A stretch of DNA of 64,000 nucleotides from NCBI GenBank assembly GCA_038106885.1, contig JAYNFX010000001.1:39329-103328 (forward strand), in the 5' to 3' direction. The notes below the pieces were generated by a model that was given only the letters and a program-made list of their open reading frames with translations, was not told the DNA's origin and searched no databases. Below, one piece after another: positions 18,775 through 27,960 of the stretch (positions are counted from its first letter, which is position 1; each line of letters begins with the position of its first letter). Position numbers and translations under genes: made by a program. The stretch is from UBA3537 sp038106885. Its GTDB lineage: Bacteria; Bacteroidota; Bacteroidia; Flavobacteriales; Flavobacteriaceae.

Positions 18775-20271
18775 ATGAAAAAAATATTTCTTTTTATTAT
18801 AATAATGTGTTTTAATCCATCCAATGCACAACAACTCAATATACCTAGCGATACAATTGTCAAAACTTATCACAAAACATTAATTAAAGGAGTTGAAATT
18901 AACTACTCTGCTGAGGCGGGTATGCAACCTGTATGGAACAATAAAGGTGAAGTAATTGCAAGCTTATTTTATACTTATTACAAAAGAGAGTTTAAAAAAA
19001 ATTCTGTAAAAAATAAACAAAGACCAATAATAATTTCATTCAATGGCGGTCCAGGATCCGCGTCAGTATGGATGCATATGGCATATACTGGGCCAAGAAT
19101 ACTCAATGTAGATGACGAAGGCTATCCAATTCAACCATATGGCTTCAAAAGTAATCCTTATTCAATTCTAGATGAAGCTGATATCGTTTTTGTTAATCCA
19201 GTTAATACTGGATACTCAAGAATGATAGCTAATTCTGAAGGTGAAATGCCAGAACGCGATCAATTCTTTGGTATAAATGAAGATATATCTTATCTATCAG
19301 AATGGATAAATACATTTATAACAAGAAAAAATTTATGGGAATCTCCTAAATATATCATTGGAGAAAGTTATGGAGGGACAAGAGTTATGGGATTATCCTT
19401 AGCATTACAAGAAAACCAATGGATGTATTTAAATGGTGTGATTCTAGTTTCTCCTGCGGATTATAAAACATTAAGAGTTGGTGGACCAGTCTCATCAGCA
19501 CTTAACTTACCTTATTATACTGCTACGGCATGGTATCATAATATGCTTTCAAAAGAACTACAATCTAAAGATTTAACTGAAATACTTCCAGAAGTTGAAT
19601 ATTTTACATTAAACACTTTGTTACCCGCATTGGCTAAAGGAGGTTTTATAAGTGTCGATGAAAGATTGAACATAAGCAAAAAAATGTCTTTTTACTCTGG
19701 TTTGAGTCAAAAATCAATACTTCAATATAATTTAAATGTTCCAAATTATTTTTTTTGGAAAGAACTTTTAAGAGAAAAAACTGGACAAACTATTGGCCGC
19801 CTTGATTCAAGATATCTAGGAATTGATAAAAATGAAGCTGGTTCTAGTCCTGATTACAATGCTGAGTTATCATCTTGGCTTCACTCATTTACTCCAGCAA
19901 TAAATCATTACATCAAAAACGAATTAAAATTTGTAACTGATGTTAAATACAATATGTTTGGACCTGTTAGACCATGGAATAATGATAATGATAACACAAG
20001 AGATAATTTACGTTCAGCTATGGCTCAGAATCCATATTTGATGGTATTAAACCAATCAGGTTATTATGATGGAGCGACTACATATTTTAATGCCAAGTAC
20101 ACACTATCACAAATTGATCCCAGTGGGAAAATGAAAGAAAGATTAAAATTTAAGGGATATCGAAGTGGACACATGATGTATTTGAGAAAAGAAGATCTGA
20201 TTCAAGCTAACGAAGATTTAAGAGAATTTATTAGAGAATCGGCATCAAACGGAAAGCCTGCTAAATACTAA
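18775..20271 (+). CDS. S10 family serine carboxypeptidase-like protein, secreted
   Basis: About 498 residues from the ATG at 18775, which begins a clean signal peptide ending at SNAQ (about residue 18); a GTG 18 bases upstream is a less likely start. The oxyanion segment FNGGPGSAS is near residue 90, the nucleophile serine is S198 in GESYGG, the aspartate is in GYYDGATTY near 415, and the histidine is in YRSGHMMYL near 458. These are the S10 triad in correct order. It should remove C-terminal residues from peptides outside the cytoplasm. The glycosyltransferase ATG overlaps its stop by one base. Confidence 0.92.
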   Translation: MKKIFLFIIIMCFNPSNAQQLNIPSDTIVKTYHKTLIKGVEINYSAEAGMQPVWNNKGEVIASLFYTYYKREFKKNSVKNKQRPIIISFNGGPGSASVWMHMAYTGPRILNVDDEGYPIQPYGFKSNPYSILDEADIVFVNPVNTGYSRMIANSEGEMPERDQFFGINEDISYLSEWINTFITRKNLWESPKYIIGESYGGTRVMGLSLALQENQWMYLNGVILVSPADYKTLRVGGPVSSALNLPYYTATAWYHNMLSKELQSKDLTEILPEVEYFTLNTLLPALAKGGFISVDERLNISKKMSFYSGLSQKSILQYNLNVPNYFFWKELLREKTGQTIGRLDSRYLGIDKNEAGSSPDYNAELSSWLHSFTPAINHYIKNELKFVTDVKYNMFGPVRPWNNDNDNTRDNLRSAMAQNPYLMVLNQSGYYDGATTYFNAKYTLSQIDPSGKMKERLKFKGYRSGHMMYLRKEDLIQANEDLREFIRESASNGKPAKY

Positions 20272-21278
20272 TGCTTAAAAAGAAGGTAAGTATTTTAATT
20301 CCCTTTAAAAACACTGAAAATTATCTAAATGAGTGTTTGGATTCAATAGTCAAACAGTCTTATTTAAATTGGGAAGTAATATGTGTAAATGATCATTCAA
20401 TAGATTCAAGTCTCGAAATTGCAAATAAATTTGCACTTTCAAATCCTAAAATTAAAGTAGTTAATAACAAAGGAAATGGACTTATAGATGCATTACAGAC
20501 CGCATATAATTTATCCACAGGTGATTTAATCACAAGAATGGATAGCGATGATATAATGTTGTCAAATAAAATTTCTTCAATGGCAGAGGACCTATTAAAT
20601 TTTGGAACAGGCCATATAGCCCTTGGTATGGTTAAATACTTTTCTGAAAAAGAACTCGGTAATGGTTATAAAAATTATGAAACATGGTTAAATAGTCTTA
20701 CTTCAAAAGGATTGAATTTTAATGAAATTTATAAAGAATGTGTAATACCATCTCCGTGTTGGATGGTACACAGGGAGGATCTTGAAAAAGTAAACAATTT
20801 TGAATCTAAAATTTATCCTGAAGATTATGATTTAGCTTTTCGGTTTTATCAAATTGGGTTAAATTGTATAAAATCAAATAAAGTGTTACACATGTGGAGA
20901 GATTACCCAAATCGAACATCAAGAACTAATCCAAATTATGCTGATAATTCGTTTTTAAAATTAAAAATCAACTACTTTTTGAAGCTATCTTACAATGAAA
21001 ACAAAAAATTAGTTGTTTGGGGGGCAGGAAAAAAAGGAAAAAAAGTTGCACATATTTTAAATGAATTAAGAGTTTCTTTTTTATGGGTATGCGACAATCC
21101 AAAAAAGATCGGAAAAAAAATATATGAAAACTATTTAGAAGATTGGCAAATTATATCAAACTTGTCAAATTATCAAAGTATAATAACAATTGCAAATCCA
21201 GAAGCTCAGAACTTTATAAAGAGTTTTTTTAAAAAGAAAAACAAAGTTGAATTGGTAGATTATTTCTTTTTTTGTTAA
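20271..21278 (+). CDS. Family 2 glycosyltransferase with C-terminal Rossmann-like domain
   Basis: 335 residues. The GT-A catalytic domain covers about residues 1-230, opening VSILIPFKNTENYL and carrying the metal/nucleotide motif RMDSDD near residue 90. Residues about 245-330 form a separate unit starting VVWGAGKKGKKVAHIL, a dinucleotide-binding-like glycine motif seen attached to sugar transferases and sugar-modifying enzymes. The start overlaps the peptidase stop (TAATG), so it is translated with it although the products have no obvious link. The acceptor is unknown. Confidence 0.85.
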   Translation: MLKKKVSILIPFKNTENYLNECLDSIVKQSYLNWEVICVNDHSIDSSLEIANKFALSNPKIKVVNNKGNGLIDALQTAYNLSTGDLITRMDSDDIMLSNKISSMAEDLLNFGTGHIALGMVKYFSEKELGNGYKNYETWLNSLTSKGLNFNEIYKECVIPSPCWMVHREDLEKVNNFESKIYPEDYDLAFRFYQIGLNCIKSNKVLHMWRDYPNRTSRTNPNYADNSFLKLKINYFLKLSYNENKKLVVWGAGKKGKKVAHILNELRVSFLWVCDNPKKIGKKIYENYLEDWQIISNLSNYQSIITIANPEAQNFIKSFFKKKNKVELVDYFFFC

Positions 21279-21300
21279 CTCATTAATTGAATTATATTTG
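21271..21300 (+). promoter_or_regulatory. Consensus Bacteroidota promoter of the BatA-like gene
   Basis: TTTG at 21271-21274, an 18-bp spacer, and TATATTTG at 21293-21300 match the -33/-7 consensus TTTG-N(17-19)-TAnnTTTG in every fixed position. The -33 box lies inside the last codons of the glycosyltransferase gene. The ATG of the BatA-like gene is 18 bases beyond the -7 box. Confidence 0.8.
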
Positions 21301-21318
21301 ATTAAATATTTTTGATTT

Positions 21319-23232
21319 ATGCAATTTGCAAAACCAGAACTACTTTTCCTATTATTAGCCGTTCTAATTCCAATTATAGTACACCTATTCCATTTTAGGA
21401 AATTTCAAATTGAACCATTTACTAATGTAGATTTTTTAAAAAAAATAAATATTAAAACAAGGAAAAGTTCGAAATTGAGAAAATGGCTAGTATTAATTTT
21501 AAGAACTCTAGCAGTAGGCTCTATCATTATTGCTTTTTCACAACCATTCAAATCAGATTTAGTTGATAGAAATTTAGATAATGAAATAATTTTTTACATT
21601 GATAATTCATTCAGTATGCAAGCCAAAGGTGCCAATGGACCATTATTAAAACATACTATTCAAGAATTAATCACAAGTGATATCCCATCAGATCTGATAA
21701 CAGTTATAACTAACAATAACACCTTTAAAAATTTCACTAAAAAACAGCTTAAAAATTCATTAATTGGAATTGATTACACTAATCTGCAACTTTCACCAAA
21801 AGAAATAATACTTAAAGCGAACAACCTATTTTCAAAAAAAAATAATAAAAAAGATTTAATTATAATTTCTGATTTTCAGAAAAAAAATAAAGATTTTACA
21901 ATTCCAAAAAATCTCAATTTTAATTTATTTCTCGTAGATAAAAAACCCGAAAATTATGAAAATAAATACATTAGTAATGTCAAGTTTGAATCAAATAATA
22001 ATAACTATAATATCAGTATTCAATGTAAAACAAACAATGACACAACCAGCTCAATCTCCCTTAGTCTATTTAACAAAAATAAATTAATTGGTAAATCGCT
22101 TTTGAAAAAAAATAATGACTTCAGAACTAATTTTAGTTTATCAAAAAATGAATCCATTTTAGGAAGGTTTGAAATAAATGATAATGGAGTAAATTATGAT
22201 GATAATTTCTATTTTAACATTGGAAGAGAAGAATTTATTTCTGTATTAACTATAGGAAACAAAAAATCAGATTATTTGTCAAAAATATTCACTAAAGATG
22301 AATTTTTATATAGATACAGTTCTGTAAAAAATATTGAATTTGAAAAATTTCAGAATTATGATTTAATCATTATTAATGAGGTTAACAATTTATCAAATAC
22401 ATTAATAAATGAATTAAAATCATTTATGAATAATGGAGGTAGGGTATTGTTCATCCCTTCTATTGATGGGGACTTAGATAATATCAATAACCTGCTTCGG
22501 ATTAAAAATTTAAAATTCAATAATCTTTCTTTAAACAAAAAAAGAATTACTGAGATTAATTTCAAACATCCTATTTTCAAAGAAGCTTTTAAAAGAGAAG
22601 TTTCTAACTTCGCCTACCCTGAAATAAAAAAACATTTTACAACAAATGGAATTTTCACAAGTATGCTTTCATTAGAAGATGGGGAAGTATTTTTATTACA
22701 AAAAGATAATTTATTTGTTTTTAACTCAGCTATTAACAATGATAATTCAAATTTTATAGATTCTCCAATTATTGTCCCTACTCTCTACGGATTAGGCAAA
22801 TCAAGTTTTAAAGCCAAAGAACTATACTACTATATTGGTAAAAAAAACAAATTTGATATAAATTTAAAACTGCAAAAGAATGAGATTATAAAACTTAAAA
22901 AAAATAATAAAACTTACATTCCGCTACAAAAAAACCAAAATGGTAAGCTTGAGATAAAATTTGATAATTTAGAATTAGAAGATGGTCACTATCTGTTAGT
23001 GAATAAATTTGATACAATTAAACATTTAAGCCTTAATTTTGATCGAAATGAGAGTGTTTTAGATTACCATGATGTAAACAAATTTGGAAAAAATATTTCA
23101 ATAAGCAGTCTAAAAGATTCAATAGAAATAATAAAAAGTAAAGTGAATATTAATGGTTTATGGAAATGGTTTGTTATTTTTGCACTAATATTACTGGTTT
23201 TAGAAACTTTAGTATTAAAAATTTTTGAATGA
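21319..23232 (+). CDS. BatA-domain / von Willebrand factor A-like membrane protein
   Basis: 637 residues. The N-terminal BatA (aerotolerance regulator) domain contains two membrane helices (about residues 8-25 and 57-76) with the typical VPIIVHLFHFRK-like turn (IPIIVHLFHFRKF). A vWA-like domain follows, with the metal-site motif DNSFSM near residue 94. A second alpha/beta unit near 345-380 (IIINEVNNL, NNGGRVLFIPS) resembles a glutamine-amidotransferase-like fold. A final helix at about 613-633 anchors the C-terminus. The domain set is known from Bacteroidota; function is not settled. The next gene overlaps its stop by four bases, so translation is coupled. Confidence 0.85.
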   Translation: MQFAKPELLFLLLAVLIPIIVHLFHFRKFQIEPFTNVDFLKKINIKTRKSSKLRKWLVLILRTLAVGSIIIAFSQPFKSDLVDRNLDNEIIFYIDNSFSMQAKGANGPLLKHTIQELITSDIPSDLITVITNNNTFKNFTKKQLKNSLIGIDYTNLQLSPKEIILKANNLFSKKNNKKDLIIISDFQKKNKDFTIPKNLNFNLFLVDKKPENYENKYISNVKFESNNNNYNISIQCKTNNDTTSSISLSLFNKNKLIGKSLLKKNNDFRTNFSLSKNESILGRFEINDNGVNYDDNFYFNIGREEFISVLTIGNKKSDYLSKIFTKDEFLYRYSSVKNIEFEKFQNYDLIIINEVNNLSNTLINELKSFMNNGGRVLFIPSIDGDLDNINNLLRIKNLKFNNLSLNKKRITEINFKHPIFKEAFKREVSNFAYPEIKKHFTTNGIFTSMLSLEDGEVFLLQKDNLFVFNSAINNDNSNFIDSPIIVPTLYGLGKSSFKAKELYYYIGKKNKFDINLKLQKNEIIKLKKNNKTYIPLQKNQNGKLEIKFDNLELEDGHYLLVNKFDTIKHLSLNFDRNESVLDYHDVNKFGKNISISSLKDSIEIIKSKVNINGLWKWFVIFALILLVLETLVLKIFE

Positions 23233-24482
23233 ATGTACTTATAAAATCTGCTACAATTCTAGATAGAAAAAGTGATTTTAATAACACTGTCCAAGATATA
23301 TTAGTAGAAAATGGCTTCATAAAAAAAATTGAACCTTCAATTAATAATACTCAAAATTTTCCCTTAATTAATTTTGAAAACTTGCATATTTCGCAAGGAT
23401 GGTTTGATAGCAGTGTTTGTTTTGGAGAACCTGGCTATGAAGACAGAGAAACCATCAAAAATGGATTAATTGTTGCTGCGAAATCCGGATTTACCTCTGT
23501 AGTATTACAACCAAACACTTCACCTGTATTGGATGAAAAATCTGCTATTTCTTTTGTGAAAAATAATTCAACAAAAAATGCAACTACTATTTTACCATCT
23601 GGTGCTCTAACTAAAAGCTCAGAAGGTAACAATTTAGCTGAAATATATGATATGTTTTCAGAAGGATGTGTTGCCTTTGGAGATTATAAAAAACAAATAA
23701 AAAATCCTAATATTCTGAAAATAGCCTTGCAATATTCTTCAAGTTTTGGTGGTTTAATTCAGTCCTTTCCAACTGATGAAAATATCTCAAAATCAGCAGT
23801 GATGAATGAAAATATTACTAGTACAAAATTAGGTCTTAAAGGCAGCCCTGAACTTGCAGAGATTATTCAAATATCTAGAGATTTAGAGATTCTTGAATAT
23901 GCGGGAGGCAGACTTCATATACCTACAATTTCATGTGCAAAATCGGTTGAACTAATTCGTTCTGCTAAAGCCAAAGGATTAGATGTTAGTTGTAGTGTAG
24001 CAATTCATAACATCATTTTAAAAGATGACGATATATTAAATTACAATACAAACTTCAAGGTAAATCCTCCGCTTCGAACTAAGTCTTCAATAGATAGCTT
24101 AATTGAAGGGTTAAAGGATGGAACCATAGACATGGTAACATCTGACCACAACCCTATTAGCATAGAAGACAAAAGAGTGGAATTTGATTTTGCGAAATTT
24201 GGCACAATTGGCCTTGAGAGTGCCTTTGGAGTATTAAATTCTATTTTTTCTACAAAAAAAACAATTGAACTACTAACAAAAGGCAAGTCAAGATTTGGAG
24301 TAAATACCAATTCAATTAATGTTGGAAATATTTGTGATATTGCATTATTCAATCCAAAAGGAAATCATATTTTTTGTGAGAAAGATATTCTTTCAAAATC
24401 AAAAAACTCAATTTTTCTAGGAAATAAATTAAAAGGAAGCGTTTACGGGGCAATTGGAAATAATAAAATTGAATTAATTTAA
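23229..24482 (+). CDS. Dihydroorotase homologue lacking the metal ligands
   Basis: 417 residues, aligned along its length with type I dihydroorotases (amidohydrolase fold). The zinc motif HVHFREPG is replaced by SVCFGEPG at residues 62-69, so both histidines are gone (S62, C64). The later ligand positions also read without histidine (FPTDE near 180-184; HIPTIS near 230-235), while TSDHNP with D306 is kept. By analogy with inactive PyrC-like subunits of some bacteria that assemble with aspartate transcarbamoylase, it is probably structural or has another activity. It overlaps the BatA-like gene by ATGA. A true pyrC must then be elsewhere. Confidence 0.85.
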   Translation: MNVLIKSATILDRKSDFNNTVQDILVENGFIKKIEPSINNTQNFPLINFENLHISQGWFDSSVCFGEPGYEDRETIKNGLIVAAKSGFTSVVLQPNTSPVLDEKSAISFVKNNSTKNATTILPSGALTKSSEGNNLAEIYDMFSEGCVAFGDYKKQIKNPNILKIALQYSSSFGGLIQSFPTDENISKSAVMNENITSTKLGLKGSPELAEIIQISRDLEILEYAGGRLHIPTISCAKSVELIRSAKAKGLDVSCSVAIHNIILKDDDILNYNTNFKVNPPLRTKSSIDSLIEGLKDGTIDMVTSDHNPISIEDKRVEFDFAKFGTIGLESAFGVLNSIFSTKKTIELLTKGKSRFGVNTNSINVGNICDIALFNPKGNHIFCEKDILSKSKNSIFLGNKLKGSVYGAIGNNKIELI

Positions 24483-24505
24483 ATATTTTCTAACAACTTT
24501 CCTTC

Positions 24506-24820
24506 ATGAATGCTAATAAATCAACAGCCTTAATAAGTTATATTGGAGTGTTTGGGTTACTGTTAGCATACCTTCAAAATAAAAATATCAAAAGTAATTT
24601 TATAAGTTTTCATATTAGGCAATCTTTGGGCTTAAGCGTCTGTTTTTTTGTTCTAGGATATCCAATTGGAAGTTTTAACAGCTGGATTGCTACTTTTATA
24701 TTTTGGGGAACATATTTACTAATTAATTTATACGCAATAACCACAGTGCTAACTGGTTCAAAAAAACCAATTCCCTTCATTGGAATATTTATTCAAAAAA
24801 CGCTTAAAAGTATCTATTGA
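24506..24820 (+). CDS. Small membrane protein (DUF4870-like)
   Basis: 104 residues with three to four hydrophobic segments and the pattern YIGVFGLLLAYL, then NFISFHIRQSLGLSV, which resembles the DUF4870/Tic20-like group of small membrane proteins. No function is known. It sits 23 bases after the dihydroorotase homologue and two bases before the esterase ATG, so the four genes from 21319 look like one transcription unit. Confidence 0.72.
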   Translation: MNANKSTALISYIGVFGLLLAYLQNKNIKSNFISFHIRQSLGLSVCFFVLGYPIGSFNSWIATFIFWGTYLLINLYAITTVLTGSKKPIPFIGIFIQKTLKSIY

Positions 24821-24822
24821 AA

Positions 24823-25476
24823 ATGTCATCTAGTTTACCCCTTTGTTCAGTTGTTAAGAAATCCTCGTTATCAAAAAAATCACCTTTATTAGTATTATTA
24901 CACGGATATGGAAGTGATGAAAATGATTTATTTTCATTTGCTAATGAATTGCCAAATGAACTTTGCATTATATCCCTAAGAGCCCCTATCAAGATTATTC
25001 CATACGGATATGCATGGTACAATATCAATTTTGATGAAAATCAAAACAAATGGAATGACACTGAACAAGCAAAAAAAGCTATGAATATGATATTAAAATG
25101 TATTGATGTTGCTACCTCATTATATGACATTGATAAGTTTAATATTAGTTTACTAGGATTTAGTCAAGGATGCATCCTTAGTTTAGCGCTAGCACTAAAC
25201 AACCCAAAGAAATTCAAAAATATTATAGGACTTAGTGGATATTTATCAGAAGATTTCCTTAATCAATCTTTAAAAAAAGATGATTATGAACATTTAAACT
25301 TTTATTATTCGCATGGGGTTTCAGATCAAGTAATACCAGTTGAATGGGCTAGAAAGACTTCTTTGTTTCTTAAAAAATTGAATTTAAACTTCAAGTACAG
25401 TGAATTTCCTGTAGGTCATGGAGTTTCTCCACAAAACTTTTTTGAACTAAAAAATTGGCTTGAAAAATTCATTTAG
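24823..25476 (+). CDS. Alpha/beta hydrolase, carboxylesterase/phospholipase family
   Basis: About 217 residues from the ATG at 24823; an upstream TTG at 24817 would overlap the previous gene by four bases and cannot be excluded. The triad is visible: S114 in GFSQG, D168 in GVSDQVIP, and H199 in VGHGVS, with the oxyanion HGYGSDE near residue 27. This is the small cytosolic carboxylesterase/lysophospholipase family of PF02230. It converges on a short membrane peptide gene on the opposite strand and overlaps its stop codon by four bases. Confidence 0.88.
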   Translation: MSSSLPLCSVVKKSSLSKKSPLLVLLHGYGSDENDLFSFANELPNELCIISLRAPIKIIPYGYAWYNINFDENQNKWNDTEQAKKAMNMILKCIDVATSLYDIDKFNISLLGFSQGCILSLALALNNPKKFKNIIGLSGYLSEDFLNQSLKKDDYEHLNFYYSHGVSDQVIPVEWARKTSLFLKKLNLNFKYSEFPVGHGVSPQNFFELKNWLEKFI

Positions 25477-25652
25477 TCCTTTGCTAATTGACTTTTGAGC
25501 ATAAAATTTTCCATTTCAAGTTTTTCGGTTACATTTTTACATTTTTTAATATCAACTTCATATTTTTCAATTATTTGTTTTGAGTTTACATATTGAAAAA
25601 CAATTAAAAGAATTGAAAAAACAAGAGCGTATGTAAGTAATTTTGATTTCAT
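25473..25652 (-). CDS. Short membrane-anchored peptide, unknown function
   Basis: A 59-residue open frame with an ATG start at 25652. Residues 3-19 are hydrophobic (LLTYALVFSILLIVF), followed by a charged helical stretch with heptad-like spacing (KQIIEKYEVDIKKC, KLEMENFMLKSQL). The start lies one base after the stop of the upstream metallohydrolase gene on the same strand, which supports real translation, and the stop overlaps the convergent esterase by four bases. A single N-terminal helix plus a short coiled coil recalls small divisome-like or anchor proteins, but no family is recognised. Confidence 0.6.
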   Translation of the reverse strand: MKSKLLTYALVFSILLIVFQYVNSKQIIEKYEVDIKKCKNVTEKLEMENFMLKSQLAKD

Positions 25653-25653
25653 A

Positions 25654-26433
25654 TTATACTGAGATTTTTAAATTATCATAAGCTAAAAATACATTTTCTG
25701 GTAAAGACTGCTCAACTTCATCATGAAAGCCTAAATGATGACTAATGTGAGTCAAATATGTTTTTTTAGGATTCACAAGTTTAATGAAATTAAGAGCTTC
25801 CTCTAGGTTAAAATGTGATAAATGAGGCTTTTGGCGTAATGCATTAATCACTAAAACATTTAATCCAGTTAATTTTTTTATTTCATCATCTGGTATTGTT
25901 TTAGCATCTGTTATATATGCGAAATCAAAAATTCTAAAACCAAATACTGGAAGTTTATTATGGTACACTTGAATTGGTGTAATTTTTATTTTTGAAACTA
26001 AAAATGGTTTATTGTATATATTGTTAACATCAAAGTTTAAAACTCCAGGGTATTTGTTTTCTTTTTTAAAAATATAATTAAATCTAATTTTCAGAGCTTC
26101 AATTACACGCTTTTCAGCATAAATTGGTATATCACCTTGGCGAAAAAAAAATGGCCGCAAATCGTCTAGACCTGCAGTATGATCACTATGTTCATGAGTA
26201 AATAAAACAGCATCGACTTTTTTTAATTTAGCTCTAATGGCTTGCTGTCTAAAATCCGGTCCACAATCAATCAAAATATCAATATCGTTATGAATAATAC
26301 AGATTGATGAACGTAAACGTTTATCTTTTATATTATCACTTAGACATACAGGGTGATTACTTCCAATAATTGGAATTCCTTGTGAAGTCCCTGTGCCTAA
26401 AAAAGTAATGTCCAACTGAAGAGTTTTAAGCAA
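25654..26433 (-). CDS. Metallo-beta-lactamase fold hydrolase (PhnP-like)
   Basis: 259 residues. It opens with ITFLGTGTSQGIP and carries the metal motif THEHSDH (H80, H82, D84, H85), then AYITDAKT near residue 170 and HISHHLGFH near 230, matching the MBL-fold phosphodiesterase group that includes PhnP and small RNase Z-like enzymes. No ATG fits in frame before the glycine-rich strand; the start is a TTG at 26433 or 26415. The exact substrate is not predictable. A 59-residue membrane peptide follows one base after the stop. Confidence 0.87.
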   Translation of the reverse strand: MLKTLQLDITFLGTGTSQGIPIIGSNHPVCLSDNIKDKRLRSSICIIHNDIDILIDCGPDFRQQAIRAKLKKVDAVLFTHEHSDHTAGLDDLRPFFFRQGDIPIYAEKRVIEALKIRFNYIFKKENKYPGVLNFDVNNIYNKPFLVSKIKITPIQVYHNKLPVFGFRIFDFAYITDAKTIPDDEIKKLTGLNVLVINALRQKPHLSHFNLEEALNFIKLVNPKKTYLTHISHHLGFHDEVEQSLPENVFLAYDNLKISV

Positions 26434-26450
26434 AAATAATGTATTTATTT

Positions 26451-26480
26451 TTTGTAGGCTTAGTTAAAATTATAACTTTG
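26451..26480 (+). promoter_or_regulatory. Consensus Bacteroidota promoter of the 481-residue conserved gene
   Basis: TTTG at 26451-26454, an 18-bp spacer and TAACTTTG at 26473-26480 fit the -33/-7 consensus fully. The ATG of the downstream gene is 29 bases beyond the -7 box, leaving a leader of roughly 20-25 bases. Confidence 0.8.
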
Positions 26481-26509
26481 TATTATCCAATAATACTCAA
26501 TTAGTAAAG

Positions 26510-27955
26510 ATGGAAATAACACTTAAAGGAGATGCTCAAATTAAAAGCGTACCCTCTTTAAAAGACAAAGCTTTACGAATAAATCTTAACGAAAATATTT
26601 ACGGAACTTTTGCTGAAATTGGAGCTGGACAAGAAACTGTTAGGCATTTTTTTAGAGCAGGAGGTGCATCTGGAACAATTGCTAAAGCAATGTCTGCCTA
26701 TGATAAATCATTTAGTGATGCAATTTATGGTATTGAAGGTGATAGACGATATGTTACTGAGAATAGATTACGAAAAATGTTAGCCCATGAAGTACGCTTA
26801 ATTGAGGAGCGTATCTCTCGTGATGAAAACCCAAATAAAATGTTTTTCAGTTACGCAAATACAGTAACAACAATTGATTTTGCGAGAAGATATAAGGGTC
26901 ATGGATGGGTTGGTGTTCGATATCAAATTAATCCAAATGAACCTTACAATGAAATTATTTTACACATCAGGTTTAAAGAAAGTGATGCACGTCTTCAACA
27001 AGAAACTTTAGGAAAACTTGGTACAAATTTAATATATGGTGCATTTTACAAACACAATCAACCCAAAAAATTATTACGTTATCTATATGATCATATAAAT
27101 AAAGATCAGCTTGAAATTGATACTATTAACTTTTCTGGGCCAGTTTTTAGTGATGTTGATAATCGTTTAATGAGTCTTCAATTAGTAAAAAATGGAATGA
27201 CTGACGCGGTAATGTTTTCACCTGACGGGAATAACGTTTTACCAGCAAGAGTACTTTACAAAAAAAATATTTTAGCTTTCAGAGGTAGTTTTAGGCCTGT
27301 TACCCGTGTCAATGTTGATATGTATGAGAACTCCTTTGAAATGTTTAAAAAAGAAAATAAGGTGGATCCAGATAAAACACAAGTTGTTTTTGAAATTACG
27401 CTTTCAAATTTAAGAGCCTCAGGTGGAGAAATCGACGAACAAGATTTTATGGATAGGGCACGTTTGTTATGTTCACTTGGACAGACTGTACTTATTTCAA
27501 ATTTTCAAGAATATTATAAGTTAGTCGAGTATTTCAGTTTATACTCAAGAAAAAGAATGGTTTTGTCAATGGGAGTAAACAATCTCATTGATATTTTTGA
27601 TCACAAATACTATCAACACCTAAGCGGTGGTATACTTGAGGCATTTAGTAAATTGTTTCACAAAGATCTAAAAGTTTATCTATATCCAATGATGAGTGAT
27701 GATGGAACATTAATTACAAGTGAAAATCTAAAAGTTCACCCAAGAATGAAAGAACTTTATAAATTTTTCAAGTACACTGGAAAGCTAGTTGATATTAAAA
27801 ACTACAATCCAGAAATTCTAAATATCTTCTCGAGAAAAGTACTTAAAATGATTAACTCAGGAGAAAAAGGATGGGAACCACTATTACCATCTGTTGTTTC
27901 AAATATGATTAAAGAAAAACGGTTATTCGGATTTTCAGAAAAAGAAAAAATATAA
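26510..27955 (+). CDS. Conserved cytosolic protein of unknown function
   Basis: 481 residues with no signal peptide and no membrane helix. Notable blocks are AEIGAGQETVRHFFRAGGASGTI near residues 36-58, GIEGDRRYVTENR near 86-98, a basic helical segment KMLAHEVRLIEERI near 101-114, and RGSFRPVTRVNVDM near 258-271. I know homologues that carry unsupported names in databases, including nicotinate-nucleotide adenylyltransferase and TonB receptor; neither fits, since there is no adenylyltransferase HxGH motif and no barrel. The gene stands alone with a full-consensus promoter and converges on bcp with five bases between stops. Confidence 0.8.
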   Translation: MEITLKGDAQIKSVPSLKDKALRINLNENIYGTFAEIGAGQETVRHFFRAGGASGTIAKAMSAYDKSFSDAIYGIEGDRRYVTENRLRKMLAHEVRLIEERISRDENPNKMFFSYANTVTTIDFARRYKGHGWVGVRYQINPNEPYNEIILHIRFKESDARLQQETLGKLGTNLIYGAFYKHNQPKKLLRYLYDHINKDQLEIDTINFSGPVFSDVDNRLMSLQLVKNGMTDAVMFSPDGNNVLPARVLYKKNILAFRGSFRPVTRVNVDMYENSFEMFKKENKVDPDKTQVVFEITLSNLRASGGEIDEQDFMDRARLLCSLGQTVLISNFQEYYKLVEYFSLYSRKRMVLSMGVNNLIDIFDHKYYQHLSGGILEAFSKLFHKDLKVYLYPMMSDDGTLITSENLKVHPRMKELYKFFKYTGKLVDIKNYNPEILNIFSRKVLKMINSGEKGWEPLLPSVVSNMIKEKRLFGFSEKEKI

Positions 27956-27960
27956 TTATA

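Noticed and set aside
26510..27955. Nicotinate-nucleotide adenylyltransferase or TonB receptor
   Set aside because: The HxGH nucleotidyltransferase motif, a signal peptide, a plug domain and barrel strands are all absent.
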